From contig JBFLXR010000003.1 of NCBI GenBank assembly GCA_040757065.1, positions 62,001 to 126,000 on the forward strand: a stretch of DNA of 64,000 nt, in the 5' to 3' direction. A model generated the notes under the pieces. It worked only from the letters and a program-made list of their open reading frames with translations, did not search any database and was not told the origin of the DNA. This stretch comes from JBFLXR01 sp040757065 (GTDB lineage Bacteria; Pseudomonadota; Gammaproteobacteria; Burkholderiales; Gallionellaceae). Below, piece by piece: positions 50,437 through 59,158 of the stretch. The translations under genes were made by a program, and so were the position numbers. The stretch's first letter is position 1; each line of letters begins with the position of its first letter.

Positions 50437-51291
50437 ATGACCGCACGCATTATCGACGGCAAAACAATCGCACAAGAAGTGCGTGCCGAATGGAAGCTGC
50501 GCGCCGATGCACTCAAAGCGCGCGGCGTCACTCCCGGTCTCGCAGTCATTATCGTCGGGGAAGACCCTGCCTCCAAGGTATACGTCGCCAACAAGGTGAA
50601 AGCCTGTGCTGAACTCGGCCTGCACTCCGAGCATATTTCCCTGCCAGCCGACACGACTGAGCAAGCTTTGCTGGACCGGATCGCCCAACTGAACGCTGAC
50701 CCGTCCATACACGGCATTCTGGTGCAACTGCCCGTTCCTAAGCACATCGACGGGGACAAAGTGCTGAATGCAATCAACCCGGAAAAAGACGTAGACGGAT
50801 TCCATCCCGTCAACGTCGGCGCACTGGCCACCGGCAACATGCGCTTCGCTCCCTGCACGCCTTACGGTTCGATGAAACTGCTGGAAAAGAGCGGTGTCAG
50901 CATCGAAGGCAAGCACGCCGTTGTTATAGGCCGCAGCAACATCGTCGGCAAGCCTATGGCGCTTCTGCTGCTACAGGCCAATGCAACGGTCACCATTTGC
51001 ACCTCCAAAACCGTCGATCTGGCGAAGCACACCCGCGACGCCGACATTCTGGTGGTAGCAACTGGCAAGCCCAAGATGATTACAGGCGATATGATCAAGC
51101 CGGGCGCAGCGGTCATCGACGTCGGCATCAACCGCCTGCCGGACGGCAAGCTGTGCGGTGACGTCGATTTCGACAGCGCCAAAGAAGTCGCCGGCTGGAT
51201 TACCCCGGTACCCGGCGGCGTCGGCCCGATGACCATCACCATGCTGGTTGCCAATACTGTGCAATCCGCTGAGCGCGCCGCCGCAAAGTAG
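50437..51291 (+). CDS. folD: Methylenetetrahydrofolate dehydrogenase/cyclohydrolase FolD
   Basis: FolD converts 5,10-methylene- to 10-formyl-tetrahydrofolate, the formyl donor for purines, Met-tRNA and the ArnA-type formyltransferase. The 284-residue protein has the active-site YVANKVKAC (Lys near 51), the signature HGILVQLPVPKHID near 92, GRSNIVGKPMALLL (NADP loop) near 168, and the final PGGVGPMTITMLVANT. The start at 50437 is the usual one. Confidence 0.97.
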   Translation: MTARIIDGKTIAQEVRAEWKLRADALKARGVTPGLAVIIVGEDPASKVYVANKVKACAELGLHSEHISLPADTTEQALLDRIAQLNADPSIHGILVQLPVPKHIDGDKVLNAINPEKDVDGFHPVNVGALATGNMRFAPCTPYGSMKLLEKSGVSIEGKHAVVIGRSNIVGKPMALLLLQANATVTICTSKTVDLAKHTRDADILVVATGKPKMITGDMIKPGAAVIDVGINRLPDGKLCGDVDFDSAKEVAGWITPVPGGVGPMTITMLVANTVQSAERAAAK

Positions 51292-51301
51292 CCAACCACC
51301 T

Positions 51302-51328
51302 AAACGGACGGGATTTCCCGTCCGTTTT
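51302..51328 (+). terminator. Rho-independent terminator after folD
   Basis: AAACGGACGGGA (51302-51313) is complementary to TCCCGTCCGTTT (51316-51327) across two bases and continues into T. It lies 10 bases past the folD stop and 16 bases before the FKBP gene. Confidence 0.85.
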
Positions 51329-51343
51329 CTTTGAAAGCCCCTC

Positions 51344-51685
51344 ATGAATACCATCACCACCACCTCCGGCCTGCAATACGAAGACCTCATTGTCGGCAGC
51401 GGCGCAACGGCCAAGACCGGCAAGACTGTTCTCGTGCATTACACCGGCTGGCTGACCGATGGCAAGCAATTCGACTCCAGCAAAGATCGCGGCATCCCCT
51501 TCCAGTTTGTGCTCGGCATGGGCGAGGTCATTCGCGGCTGGGATGAAGGTGTGGCAGGCATGCAAGTCGGCGGCATCCGCAAACTCACCATTCCCCCTGC
51601 ACTCGGTTATGGGCGCCGCGGCGCAGGACGAGTGATTCCCCCGAATGCCACGCTTGTTTTCGAAGTGGAATTGCTGGGTGTGTAA
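51344..51685 (+). CDS. FKBP-type peptidyl-prolyl isomerase
   Basis: A 113-residue single-domain FKBP that speeds cis-trans isomerisation of proline bonds. It has VLVHYTGWLTDGKQFDSS, VIRGWDEGVAGMQVGG and LTIPPALGYGRRG, with the active-site Tyr, Asp, Phe and Trp of the family, and no signal peptide, so it is cytoplasmic. It stands between two terminators as its own unit. A clear Shine-Dalgarno is missing before the ATG at 51344, although the next in-frame ATG would remove much of the fold. Confidence 0.93.
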   Translation: MNTITTTSGLQYEDLIVGSGATAKTGKTVLVHYTGWLTDGKQFDSSKDRGIPFQFVLGMGEVIRGWDEGVAGMQVGGIRKLTIPPALGYGRRGAGRVIPPNATLVFEVELLGV

Positions 51686-51705
51686 TGAGTGCAGCTTCCC
51701 CCAAA

Positions 51706-51735
51706 TAAAAAGGAGCCGTACACGGCTCCTTTTTA
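51706..51735. terminator. Bidirectional terminator between FKBP gene and ftsB
   Basis: AAAAAGGAGCCGT pairs with ACGGCTCCTTTTT around 2-4 loop bases. A-run on the left and T-run on the right let it work for both the FKBP transcript and the convergent ftsB transcript. Confidence 0.85.
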
Positions 51736-51762
51736 TTTTAGTAACGACAAACCACTCAGCGG

Positions 51763-52089
51763 CTAGTGCCGAATTTTTCCGTCCTCATCCACGCTGGGTG
51801 CAGCCGTAACATTGCTGGCGGGTTGAACGATCTGGAAGAAGACTTCGTCCCGCTTGACCATACCGAGTTCGCTGCGGGCGCGCTCTTCAATGGCTTCGGA
51901 ACCTTCTTTCAGGTCACGAACTTCAGCGTCGAGCAGGGCGTTACGCGCCTGCGTCTGCTGATTGATTTGCTTTTGAGCTTCCAGCTGCTGGTTAACCTCG
52001 CGCACCTTGAACCAGCCGCCCTTCCCGAACCACAGCGGGTACTGCAATAGCAGAATCAGGGCGGCAAGTATCAGAGTAACGAGGCGCAT
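51763..52089 (-). CDS. ftsB: Cell division protein FtsB
   Basis: The 108-residue septum protein joins FtsL and FtsQ to activate septal peptidoglycan synthesis. It has a membrane helix at about 3-20 (RLVTLILAALILLLQYPLWF), a periplasmic coiled coil (about 28-70, VREVNQQLEAQKQINQQTQA) and the FtsB end RARSELGMVKRDEVFFQIV. It follows eno by 9 bases, the standard eno-ftsB order. Confidence 0.92.
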   Translation of the reverse strand: MRLVTLILAALILLLQYPLWFGKGGWFKVREVNQQLEAQKQINQQTQARNALLDAEVRDLKEGSEAIEERARSELGMVKRDEVFFQIVQPASNVTAAPSVDEDGKIRH

Positions 52090-52098
52090 GAGGCTCGC

Positions 52099-53382
52099 TT
52101 ACGCGAGTTGGTAATATGCCTCACGGCCGGGGTAGCTAGCGGAATCGCCCAGATCTTCCTCGATACGCAGCAGTTGGTTGTACTTCGCCATGCGGTCGGA
52201 ACGGGACATGGAGCCAGTCTTGATCTGCAAAGAATTGGTCGCCACGGCGATGTCGGCAATGGTGGTGTCTTCCGTTTCGCCAGAACGATGCGAAATAACA
52301 GCCGTGTAACCGGCACGCTTCGCCATTTCGATCGCAGCGAAGGTTTCCGTCAGGGTGCCGATCTGGTTGATCTTAATCAGAATAGAATTGGCCAAACCTT
52401 GCTTGATGCCTTCGCGCAGAATCTTGGTGTTGGTCACAAACACGTCATCGCCCACCAGTTGCACCGAGTCACCCAAACGGTCGGTCAGCAGCTTCCAGCC
52501 GTCCCAATCGTGTTCGCTCATGCCGTCCTCAATGGAGATCAGCGGATATTTATCGACCCAGTTCGCCAGATAGTCCACGAACTGCGCGGAGGTCAGCTTC
52601 AAACCTTCGGAATCCAGATGGTACAAGCCGTCCTTGTAGAACTCGGAGCTGGCGCAGTCCACACCAATCGCCACATCCGCACCCGGCACATAACCGGCAG
52701 CTTCGATGCCTTCCACGATCAGTTGCAGAGCGGATTCGTTGCTCGGCAGGTTAGGCGCAAAGCCGCCTTCGTCGCCGACGGTGGTGGGCATGCCTTTTTC
52801 GTCGATCAGTTTCTTCAGCGCATGGAAGACTTCCGCACCGCAACGCAGCGCTTCACGGAAGCTGGATGCGCCGACGGGAATGATCATGAATTCTTGCATG
52901 TCGATGTTGTTGTTGGCATGCGCGCCGCCGTTGATGATGTTCATCATCGGCACGGGCATTTCCATGCGTGCAGCACCGCCCAGATAACGATACAGCGGCA
53001 GTCCGGCTTCTTCGGCGGCAGCACGTGCCACCGCCATGGAAACCGCCAGAATAGCGTTCGCGCCCAGACGAGACTTATTTTCAGTACCGTCGAGGTCGAT
53101 CATGGTCTGATCGATAAAGGCTTGTTCGGAGGCATCCAAACCGATAATCGCTTCGGCGATTTCGGTATTCACATATTCGACAGCTTGCAGCACGCCCTTG
53201 CCCAGATAGCGGCTCTTGTCGCCATCGCGCAATTCAATCGCTTCTTTTTCGCCGGTGGAGGCACCGGACGGCACCGCTGCACGCCCCATCACACCGGATT
53301 CCAACAACACATCGGCTTCCACCGTGGGGTTGCCACGGGAATCCAAAATCTCTCGCGCCACTACATCAACAATCGCACTCAT
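52099..53382 (-). CDS. eno: Enolase
   Basis: Enolase interconverts 2-phosphoglycerate and phosphoenolpyruvate. The 427-residue protein shows VDVVAREILDSRGNPTVEAD at the start, SGASTGEKEA (mobile loop), SIEDGMSEHDWDGW (metal ligands), the catalytic Lys in LIKINQIGTLTET, and VISHRSGETEDTTIADIAVA. It lies 13 bases after kdsA; PEP made here is also the KdsA substrate. Confidence 0.98.
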   Translation of the reverse strand: MSAIVDVVAREILDSRGNPTVEADVLLESGVMGRAAVPSGASTGEKEAIELRDGDKSRYLGKGVLQAVEYVNTEIAEAIIGLDASEQAFIDQTMIDLDGTENKSRLGANAILAVSMAVARAAAEEAGLPLYRYLGGAARMEMPVPMMNIINGGAHANNNIDMQEFMIIPVGASSFREALRCGAEVFHALKKLIDEKGMPTTVGDEGGFAPNLPSNESALQLIVEGIEAAGYVPGADVAIGVDCASSEFYKDGLYHLDSEGLKLTSAQFVDYLANWVDKYPLISIEDGMSEHDWDGWKLLTDRLGDSVQLVGDDVFVTNTKILREGIKQGLANSILIKINQIGTLTETFAAIEMAKRAGYTAVISHRSGETEDTTIADIAVATNSLQIKTGSMSRSDRMAKYNQLLRIEEDLGDSASYPGREAYYQLA

Positions 53383-53395
53383 TGCTCTTCCTCAA

Positions 53396-54247
53396 TTACA
53401 CACTTTTCAGATTAACGTTCTCTTCGATCAAACCTTGCTGCTTGACGGTTGCATCCAGCACTTTCAGCGTTTGCAACAACGTCTTAATATATCCTAACGG
53501 AAAGGCGTTCGGCCCGTCCGACAATGCTTGCGCCGGATTCGGGTGGGTTTCCATAAAGATACCGGAAATTCCCGCCGCTACGGCAGCACGCGCCAATACC
53601 GGCACAAACTCACGCTGACCGCCGCTGGCCGATCCCTGCCCGCCCGGCAATTGCACAGAATGGGTGGCATCGAACACGACCGGACAGCCAGTGCCGCGCA
53701 TCACGGCCAACGAACGCATGTCGGACACCAGATTGTTGTAGCCGAACGATGCACCGCGCTCGCACACCATGATGTTGTCCGCACCGCTGGCGGCACGCGC
53801 CTTGTCCACCACGTTCTGCATATCCCAAGGGGACAGGAACTGTCCTTTCTTGATATTCACCGGCTTGCCCGCGCTCGCCACCGCACGGATAAAGTCGGTC
53901 TGGCGGCACAAGAAAGCCGGGGTTTGCAGCACATCAACTACGGCTGCCGCCGCGGCGATTTCGTCTTCGTCATGCACGTCGGTCAGCACCGGCACGCCGA
54001 TTTGCTTTTTCACGGTCTCCAGAATCTTCAGACCGGCATCCAACCCGAAACCGCGAAAAGACTTTTCGGAACTGCGATTCGCCTTGTCATAAGAAGATTT
54101 GTAAATAAACGGGATGGAAAGTTCCGTACAAATCTCTTTTAATTGTCCGGCGGTATCCAGCGCCATTTGCTCGGACTCGATAACGCACGGCCCTGCAATC
54201 AGAAACAGGGGCTGATTCAAGCCGACTTCGAATCCGCATAATTTCAT
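53396..54247 (-). CDS. kdsA: 3-deoxy-8-phosphooctulonate synthase KdsA
   Basis: KdsA joins PEP and arabinose 5-phosphate to make Kdo-8-phosphate for LPS. The 283-residue protein has LIAGPCVIESEQMAL, IPFIYKSSYDKANRSS (substrate loop), VLTDVHDEDEIAAAA, FLCRQTDFIRAVA and ICERGASFGYNNLVSDMRSL motifs typical of the family. Its start overlaps the pyrG stop as ATGA. Confidence 0.97.
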   Translation of the reverse strand: MKLCGFEVGLNQPLFLIAGPCVIESEQMALDTAGQLKEICTELSIPFIYKSSYDKANRSSEKSFRGFGLDAGLKILETVKKQIGVPVLTDVHDEDEIAAAAAVVDVLQTPAFLCRQTDFIRAVASAGKPVNIKKGQFLSPWDMQNVVDKARAASGADNIMVCERGASFGYNNLVSDMRSLAVMRGTGCPVVFDATHSVQLPGGQGSASGGQREFVPVLARAAVAAGISGIFMETHPNPAQALSDGPNAFPLGYIKTLLQTLKVLDATVKQQGLIEENVNLKSV

Positions 54248-55896
54248 TTGGCCGCCTCCTGCTGGTGCTTCAGCGCTGCTTCCACAAAGGCCTTAAACAA
54301 TGGGTGTCCACCGCGCGGGGTAGAAGTGAATTCCGGATGGAATTGCACGCCGACGAACCACGGATGCAGGCTTTGCGGCAACTCCATCGTTTCAGGCAGA
54401 TTCTCGCTCGGGGTACGGGCGGAAATCACCAAGCCGGCTTGTTCCAATTGCGGCACGTAATGGTTATTCACCTCGTAGCGATGGCGATGACGCTCGGTCA
54501 CCTCTGCGCCGTAAATTTGTGCCACCAAGGTGCCGGCCTTGACCGGGCAGCGCTGCGAACCGAGACGCATCGTACCGCCCAGATCGGAATCCGCGCTGCG
54601 CTTCTCGACTTTACCATCGCGATCCAGCCACTCTGTAATGAGCGCCACCACCGGATGTTCGGTTTCCCGATCGAATTCGGTACTGCTGGCATCGCTCATT
54701 CCTGCAACATCGCGGGCGAACTCGATCACAGCCAGTTGCATACCGAGACAAATTCCCAAATACGGAATCTTGTTTTCGCGTGCATAGCGAATTGCCGCAA
54801 TCTTGCCTTCCGTGCCGCGCTTGCCGAAGCCGCCGGGCACCAGAATTGCATCGAGGCCTTTCAGGCTGTCGATGCCGTTGGCTTCGATGCCTTCGGAATC
54901 AAGGTATTCGATTTTGACCCGGGTTTGCGTATGAATGCCGGCATGGCGCAACGCCTCGATCAACGACTTATACGACTCCGTCAACTCGACATATTTGCCG
55001 ACCATCCCGATGGTCACTTCGTGCTTGGGATGTTCCAGCGCTTCGACCAGCTTGGCCCAAACCGACAGATCCGCCGGTTGCGGATTCAAATGCAAATCTT
55101 CGCAAATAATGCGATCCAGCCCCTGCTCGTTGAGCATCTGCGGAATCTTGTAAATGCTATCCACGTCCCAGACGGAAATGACTGCCTCTTCCGGCACGTT
55201 GGCGAACAGCGAAATTTTCGCGCGCTCGTCGTCGGGAATGCGGCGGTCGGCGCGGCACAGCAGCGCATTCGGGAAAATCCCGATTTCGCGCAGTTTTTGT
55301 ACGCTGTGCTGAGTCGGCTTGGTTTTCAGCTCGCCCGCACTAGCGATATACGGTACCAAGGTCAAATGCACAAAAGCAGCGTTGCCGCGACCGAGGCGCA
55401 GACTCATCTGACGTGCAGCTTCGAGGAACGGCAGCGATTCGATGTCGCCGACCGTACCGCCGATTTCGACAATCGCCACATCGGGCGTACCATCCGGGAA
55501 GGCCGCTGCGCCGCGCTCGATGAATGCCTGAATTTCGTTGGTAATATGCGGAATCACCTGCACAGTTTTGCCAAGGTATTCGCCGCGCCGTTCTTTGCGC
55601 AACACGCTCTCGTAAATCTGGCCGGTTGTAAAGTTATTCGCCTTGCGCATTTTGGACGAGATAAATCGCTCGTAATGCCCCAAATCCAGATCGGTTTCCG
55701 CGCCATCTTCAGTCACAAACACTTCGCCGTGCTGGAAGGGACTCATCGTACCCGGATCCACATTGATGTAGGGATCCAGCTTGAGCATAGTGACTTTCAG
55801 GCCGCGCGATTCCAAAATCGCAGCAAGGGAGGAAGCGGCGATGCCTTTACCCAGAGAAGACACCACGCCGCCGGTAATGAAGATATATTTGGTCAT
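54244..55896 (-). CDS. pyrG: CTP synthase
   Basis: PyrG aminates UTP to CTP with glutamine. The 550-residue enzyme has the synthetase domain (FITGGVVSSLGKGIAASSLA, LKLDPYINVDPGTMSPFQHGE, quoted in parts) and from about residue 290 the class I glutaminase with VPGGFGKRGTEGK, the nucleophile Cys in GICLGMQLAVIEF and the His-Glu pair in GVQFHPEFTS. It heads the pyrG-kdsA-eno-ftsB operon; CTP feeds KdsB. Confidence 0.98.
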   Translation of the reverse strand: MTKYIFITGGVVSSLGKGIAASSLAAILESRGLKVTMLKLDPYINVDPGTMSPFQHGEVFVTEDGAETDLDLGHYERFISSKMRKANNFTTGQIYESVLRKERRGEYLGKTVQVIPHITNEIQAFIERGAAAFPDGTPDVAIVEIGGTVGDIESLPFLEAARQMSLRLGRGNAAFVHLTLVPYIASAGELKTKPTQHSVQKLREIGIFPNALLCRADRRIPDDERAKISLFANVPEEAVISVWDVDSIYKIPQMLNEQGLDRIICEDLHLNPQPADLSVWAKLVEALEHPKHEVTIGMVGKYVELTESYKSLIEALRHAGIHTQTRVKIEYLDSEGIEANGIDSLKGLDAILVPGGFGKRGTEGKIAAIRYARENKIPYLGICLGMQLAVIEFARDVAGMSDASSTEFDRETEHPVVALITEWLDRDGKVEKRSADSDLGGTMRLGSQRCPVKAGTLVAQIYGAEVTERHRHRYEVNNHYVPQLEQAGLVISARTPSENLPETMELPQSLHPWFVGVQFHPEFTSTPRGGHPLFKAFVEAALKHQQEAAK

Positions 55897-55967
55897 GGGA
55901 CGTAATGATACCGCAAAACCCCATTCCCCTCAAAACGGCATGTAGGATTTAACCGCAAAAAACAACA

Positions 55968-55997
55968 AAAAACCCCGCCATTGCGGGCGGGGTTTTT
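55968..55997 (-). terminator. Rho-independent terminator after the MHS transporter gene
   Basis: AAAAACCCCGCC (55968-55979) and GGCGGGGTTTTT (55986-55997) are a perfect 12-bp pair around a 6-base loop. On the minus strand six T residues follow. It lies 17 bases after the transporter stop. Confidence 0.88.
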
Positions 55998-56013
55998 GCG
56001 AAGCCGGTAGCGC

Positions 56014-57684
56014 TTAGCGTACCTGATCCAAGCCGACCGAATTCGAATGAATGTCGACGTGCGAGGTTTCCTTCACGAACAGCATGCCAATCACAAAGGT
56101 CATCAGCGCGAAGCAGATGGGATACCACAAACCGTAGTAGATATCGCCCTTCCATGCCACCAGCGCGAACGACACGGTAGGCAGGAAGCCGCCGAACCAG
56201 CCGTTCCCGATGTGGTACGGCAGCGACATGGAGGTGTAGCGAATACGGGTCGGGAAGAACTCGACCAGCATCGCCGCAATCGGGCCGTACACCATGGTCA
56301 CGTAGATCACCAGCAACACCAGCAGCACCAGCACCATCGCGTGATCGATATGGTTCGGATCAGCCTTGGTCGGGTAGCCCGCGTCCTTGATCGCCGCAGT
56401 CAGGGCATCGCCGAACTCCTTGCTCTTGGCCTTGAACACATCCTTTTCCAGCCCCGCACCTTCGAAGCTGGCGACTTCCTTGTCGCCCACCTTCACCATC
56501 GCTACCGAACCGGCCGGCGCAGCTTCATTCTCATACGAAATGCCAGCCTTCACCAGCGCACCCTTTGCGATGTCGCATGAACTCAGGAATTTCGCCTTGC
56601 CGATCGGATCGAACTGGAAGCTGCAAGTTGCCGGATCGGCAATCACATGTACCGGCGATTTTTGCTGCGCGGCTTCCAGCGCCGGATTGGCGAAGTGGGT
56701 CAGCCCCTTGAAGATCGGGAAATACGTCAGTGCCGCAATCAGGCAGCCTGCCATAATCACCGGCTTGCGACCGATCTTATCGGACAGCGTACCGAACACC
56801 ACGAAGAACGGTGTCGCGATAATCAGCGAAGCGGCGATCAGCAGATTGGCAGTTTGCGCATCCACCATCAGCGTCTTGGTCAGGAAGAACAAAGCGTAGA
56901 ACTGACCGGTGTACCACACCACCGCTTGACCAACCACCAGGCCGAACAAAGCAATCAGCACGAACTTCAGGTTTTTCCATTGACCGAAAGATTCAGCGAT
57001 CGGCGCTTTGGAATGCGTACCCTCTTCCTTCATCTTCAGGAAAGCAGGCGATTCGCTCAAAGACAAGCGAATCCACAACGACACGCCCAGCAGCAGGATG
57101 GAGACCAGGAACGGCACGCGCCAGCCCCAAGTATCGAAGTCCGGACCGGTAAAGTTACGCGTCAGCAGAATCACGATCAGCGACAGGAACAGACCCAAAG
57201 TTGCAGTAGTCTGGATCCATGCCGTGTACGCGCCGCGCTTATTGCGGGGAGCATGCTCGGCCACATACGTCGCTGCGCCGCCGTATTCGCCGCCTAGCGC
57301 CAGACCTTGCAGCAAGCGCAAGCAAATCAGAATAACGGGCGCCGCCACACCAATGCTTTCGTAACTAGGCAACAGACCGACGATGAACGTGGACAAACCC
57401 ATAATCATGATGGTGACAAGGAAGGTGTACTTACGCCCAACCAAGTCGCCCAGACGACCGAACACCAGCGCGCCGAACGGACGCACGGCGAAACCCGCCG
57501 CAAACGCCATCAAGGCAAAAATAAATGCTGTGGTTTCATTCACGCCGGAGAAAAACTGCTTGCTGATAACCGCAGCCAGCGAACCGTACAGATAGAAGTC
57601 ATACCATTCGAACACAGTGCCCAGCGAAGAAGCGAAAATTACTTTGCGCTCTTCCTTGGTCATGCGATGAGTCGTCGAAGCCAT
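56014..57684 (-). CDS. MHS-family MFS transporter (ProP/ShiA-like)
   Basis: The ATG at 57684 follows GGGAGGAGAGCCT, a strong Shine-Dalgarno. The 556-residue metabolite:H+ symporter has 12 membrane segments, the family start FASSLGTVFEWYDFYLYGSLA, and the MFS loop FGRLGDLVGRKYTFL between helices 2 and 3, repeated in FGTLSDKIGRKPVI. A hydrophilic insertion of about 105 residues (roughly 325-430, Ala/Lys-rich, with two Cys) lies between helices 8 and 9, which makes it longer than E. coli ProP or ShiA. The substrate cannot be told from the sequence. It is a single-gene unit. Confidence 0.9.
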   Translation of the reverse strand: MASTTHRMTKEERKVIFASSLGTVFEWYDFYLYGSLAAVISKQFFSGVNETTAFIFALMAFAAGFAVRPFGALVFGRLGDLVGRKYTFLVTIMIMGLSTFIVGLLPSYESIGVAAPVILICLRLLQGLALGGEYGGAATYVAEHAPRNKRGAYTAWIQTTATLGLFLSLIVILLTRNFTGPDFDTWGWRVPFLVSILLLGVSLWIRLSLSESPAFLKMKEEGTHSKAPIAESFGQWKNLKFVLIALFGLVVGQAVVWYTGQFYALFFLTKTLMVDAQTANLLIAASLIIATPFFVVFGTLSDKIGRKPVIMAGCLIAALTYFPIFKGLTHFANPALEAAQQKSPVHVIADPATCSFQFDPIGKAKFLSSCDIAKGALVKAGISYENEAAPAGSVAMVKVGDKEVASFEGAGLEKDVFKAKSKEFGDALTAAIKDAGYPTKADPNHIDHAMVLVLLVLLVIYVTMVYGPIAAMLVEFFPTRIRYTSMSLPYHIGNGWFGGFLPTVSFALVAWKGDIYYGLWYPICFALMTFVIGMLFVKETSHVDIHSNSVGLDQVR

Positions 57685-57805
57685 AGGCTCTCCTCCCAAA
57701 ATCAATCTTGATTAAATTCGTTATTTGCTACAAGCCTTACCGACGGCAAGGTGCATCAGCATATCATGAATTACCGCACAACCAATAGTCATGCGGCATT
57801 TTGAC

Positions 57806-57828
57806 GCACCCCGGTGCAACCGGGGTGC
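57806..57828 (-). terminator. Hairpin after purA
   Basis: GCACCCCGG (57806-57814) and CCGGGGTGC (57820-57828) are a perfect 9-bp stem with a 5-base loop, 12 bases past the purA stop. No proper T-tract follows on the minus strand, so it may be a weak or Rho-assisted end. Confidence 0.6.
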
Positions 57829-57840
57829 TCAAGCGGCGTA

Positions 57841-59136
57841 CTAAGCCGCAAAAGGATGACGCAATACAATGGTTTCGTCGCGGTCAGGCCCCGTAGAGAC
57901 CATATCCACCGGCACCTCGCAAATCTGGGCGATACGCTCCAGATAGTTGCGCGCTTCCAGCGGCAAGTCTTCATAACGCTTCACGCCGACCGTGCTGGCA
58001 CCCCAACCCGGCATTTCTTCGTAAACCGGTTCGCAGCCCACCAGCGCATCCGCACCAACCGGCAAAATGTCGCTGTACTGGCCGTTAATGTTGTAACCCA
58101 CGCATAAGCGCAGCTTCTGCACGCCGTCCAGCACGTCGAGTTTGGTCACGCACAAACCGGACACCCCGTTAATCTGAATCGAACGCTTCAATGCCGCCGC
58201 ATCGAACCAGCCGCAACGACGCGCACGCCCGGTAGTAGAACCGAATTCGTGCCCTTTTTCCGCCAAATGCTTGCCGATTTCATCGTCCAGCTCGGTCGGG
58301 AACGGACCCGAACCGACTCGCGTGGTATAGGCTTTGGTAATGCCCAGCACGTAATGCAGCATTTGCGGGCCGATGCCGCTGCCGCTGCAAGCCGCACCAG
58401 AAATACAGTTGCTCGAAGTCACGAACGGATAAGTACCGTGATCGATGTCCAGCAGCGTACCTTGCGCGCCTTCGAACAACAGGTTTTGCCCGGCCTTATT
58501 GGCATCGTACAGTGCGCGCGGGACATCCATTACCAGCGGCTTGATGCGCTCAGCCAACGCCAGCGTTTCATCCAGCACTTGCTGGAAATTCACGGTTGGC
58601 GCATTGAAATAATTCTTCAGCACGAAGTTGTGGTAATCCAGCACTTCGCCAAGTTTTGCGGCAAAGCGCTCACGGTGCATCAAGTCCTGCAAGCGAATCG
58701 CGCGACGCGCCACTTTATCTTCGTAAGCCGGGCCAATACCGCGTCCGGTTGTGCCGATCTTAGCCGCACCCTTAGCAATCTCACGCGCCTTATCCACGGC
58801 CTCGTGATACGGCAGAATCAGCGGACAGGCTTCGGAAATTCGCAGACGGCTGTACACATCAACACCTGCCGCATCCAGTTGATCCATTTCTTTCAGCAGC
58901 GCTTGCGGCGACAACACCACGCCGTTGCCGATGTAGCACATCACATGTTCGCGTAAAATACCGGAGGGAATCAGGTGCAAGACGGTTTTCTTGCCGCCGA
59001 TCACCAGCGTATGACCGGCATTATGGCCGCCCTGAAAACGCACCACGCCCTGAGCATGATCCGTCAGCCAATCGACGACCTTGCCCTTGCCTTCGTCGCC
59101 CCACTGCGTTCCGATAACTACTACATTCCTAGACAT
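57841..59136 (-). CDS. purA: Adenylosuccinate synthetase
   Basis: PurA joins IMP and aspartate using GTP, the first committed step to AMP. The 431-residue protein has VVIGTQWGDEGKGKVVDWLT (catalytic Asp and GTP loop), GHNAGHTLV (catalytic His), GTTGRGIGPAYEDKVARRA (IMP site), and TTGRARRCGWFD, VSGLCVTKLDVLD near the end. It follows hisZ by 22 bases as the last gene of the hfq operon. Confidence 0.98.
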   Translation of the reverse strand: MSRNVVVIGTQWGDEGKGKVVDWLTDHAQGVVRFQGGHNAGHTLVIGGKKTVLHLIPSGILREHVMCYIGNGVVLSPQALLKEMDQLDAAGVDVYSRLRISEACPLILPYHEAVDKAREIAKGAAKIGTTGRGIGPAYEDKVARRAIRLQDLMHRERFAAKLGEVLDYHNFVLKNYFNAPTVNFQQVLDETLALAERIKPLVMDVPRALYDANKAGQNLLFEGAQGTLLDIDHGTYPFVTSSNCISGAACSGSGIGPQMLHYVLGITKAYTTRVGSGPFPTELDDEIGKHLAEKGHEFGSTTGRARRCGWFDAAALKRSIQINGVSGLCVTKLDVLDGVQKLRLCVGYNINGQYSDILPVGADALVGCEPVYEEMPGWGASTVGVKRYEDLPLEARNYLERIAQICEVPVDMVSTGPDRDETIVLRHPFAA

Positions 59137-59158
59137 AACGATTCCCGATTCGTGTATT

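Noticed and set aside
49516..50916. 466-codon open frame opposite the carbonic-anhydrase-like gene, ppa and folD
   Set aside because: Shadow frame spanning three conserved genes and the ppa promoter.
54265..55905. 546-codon open frame opposite pyrG
   Set aside because: It mirrors the full CTP synthase gene, with biased composition and no start signal.
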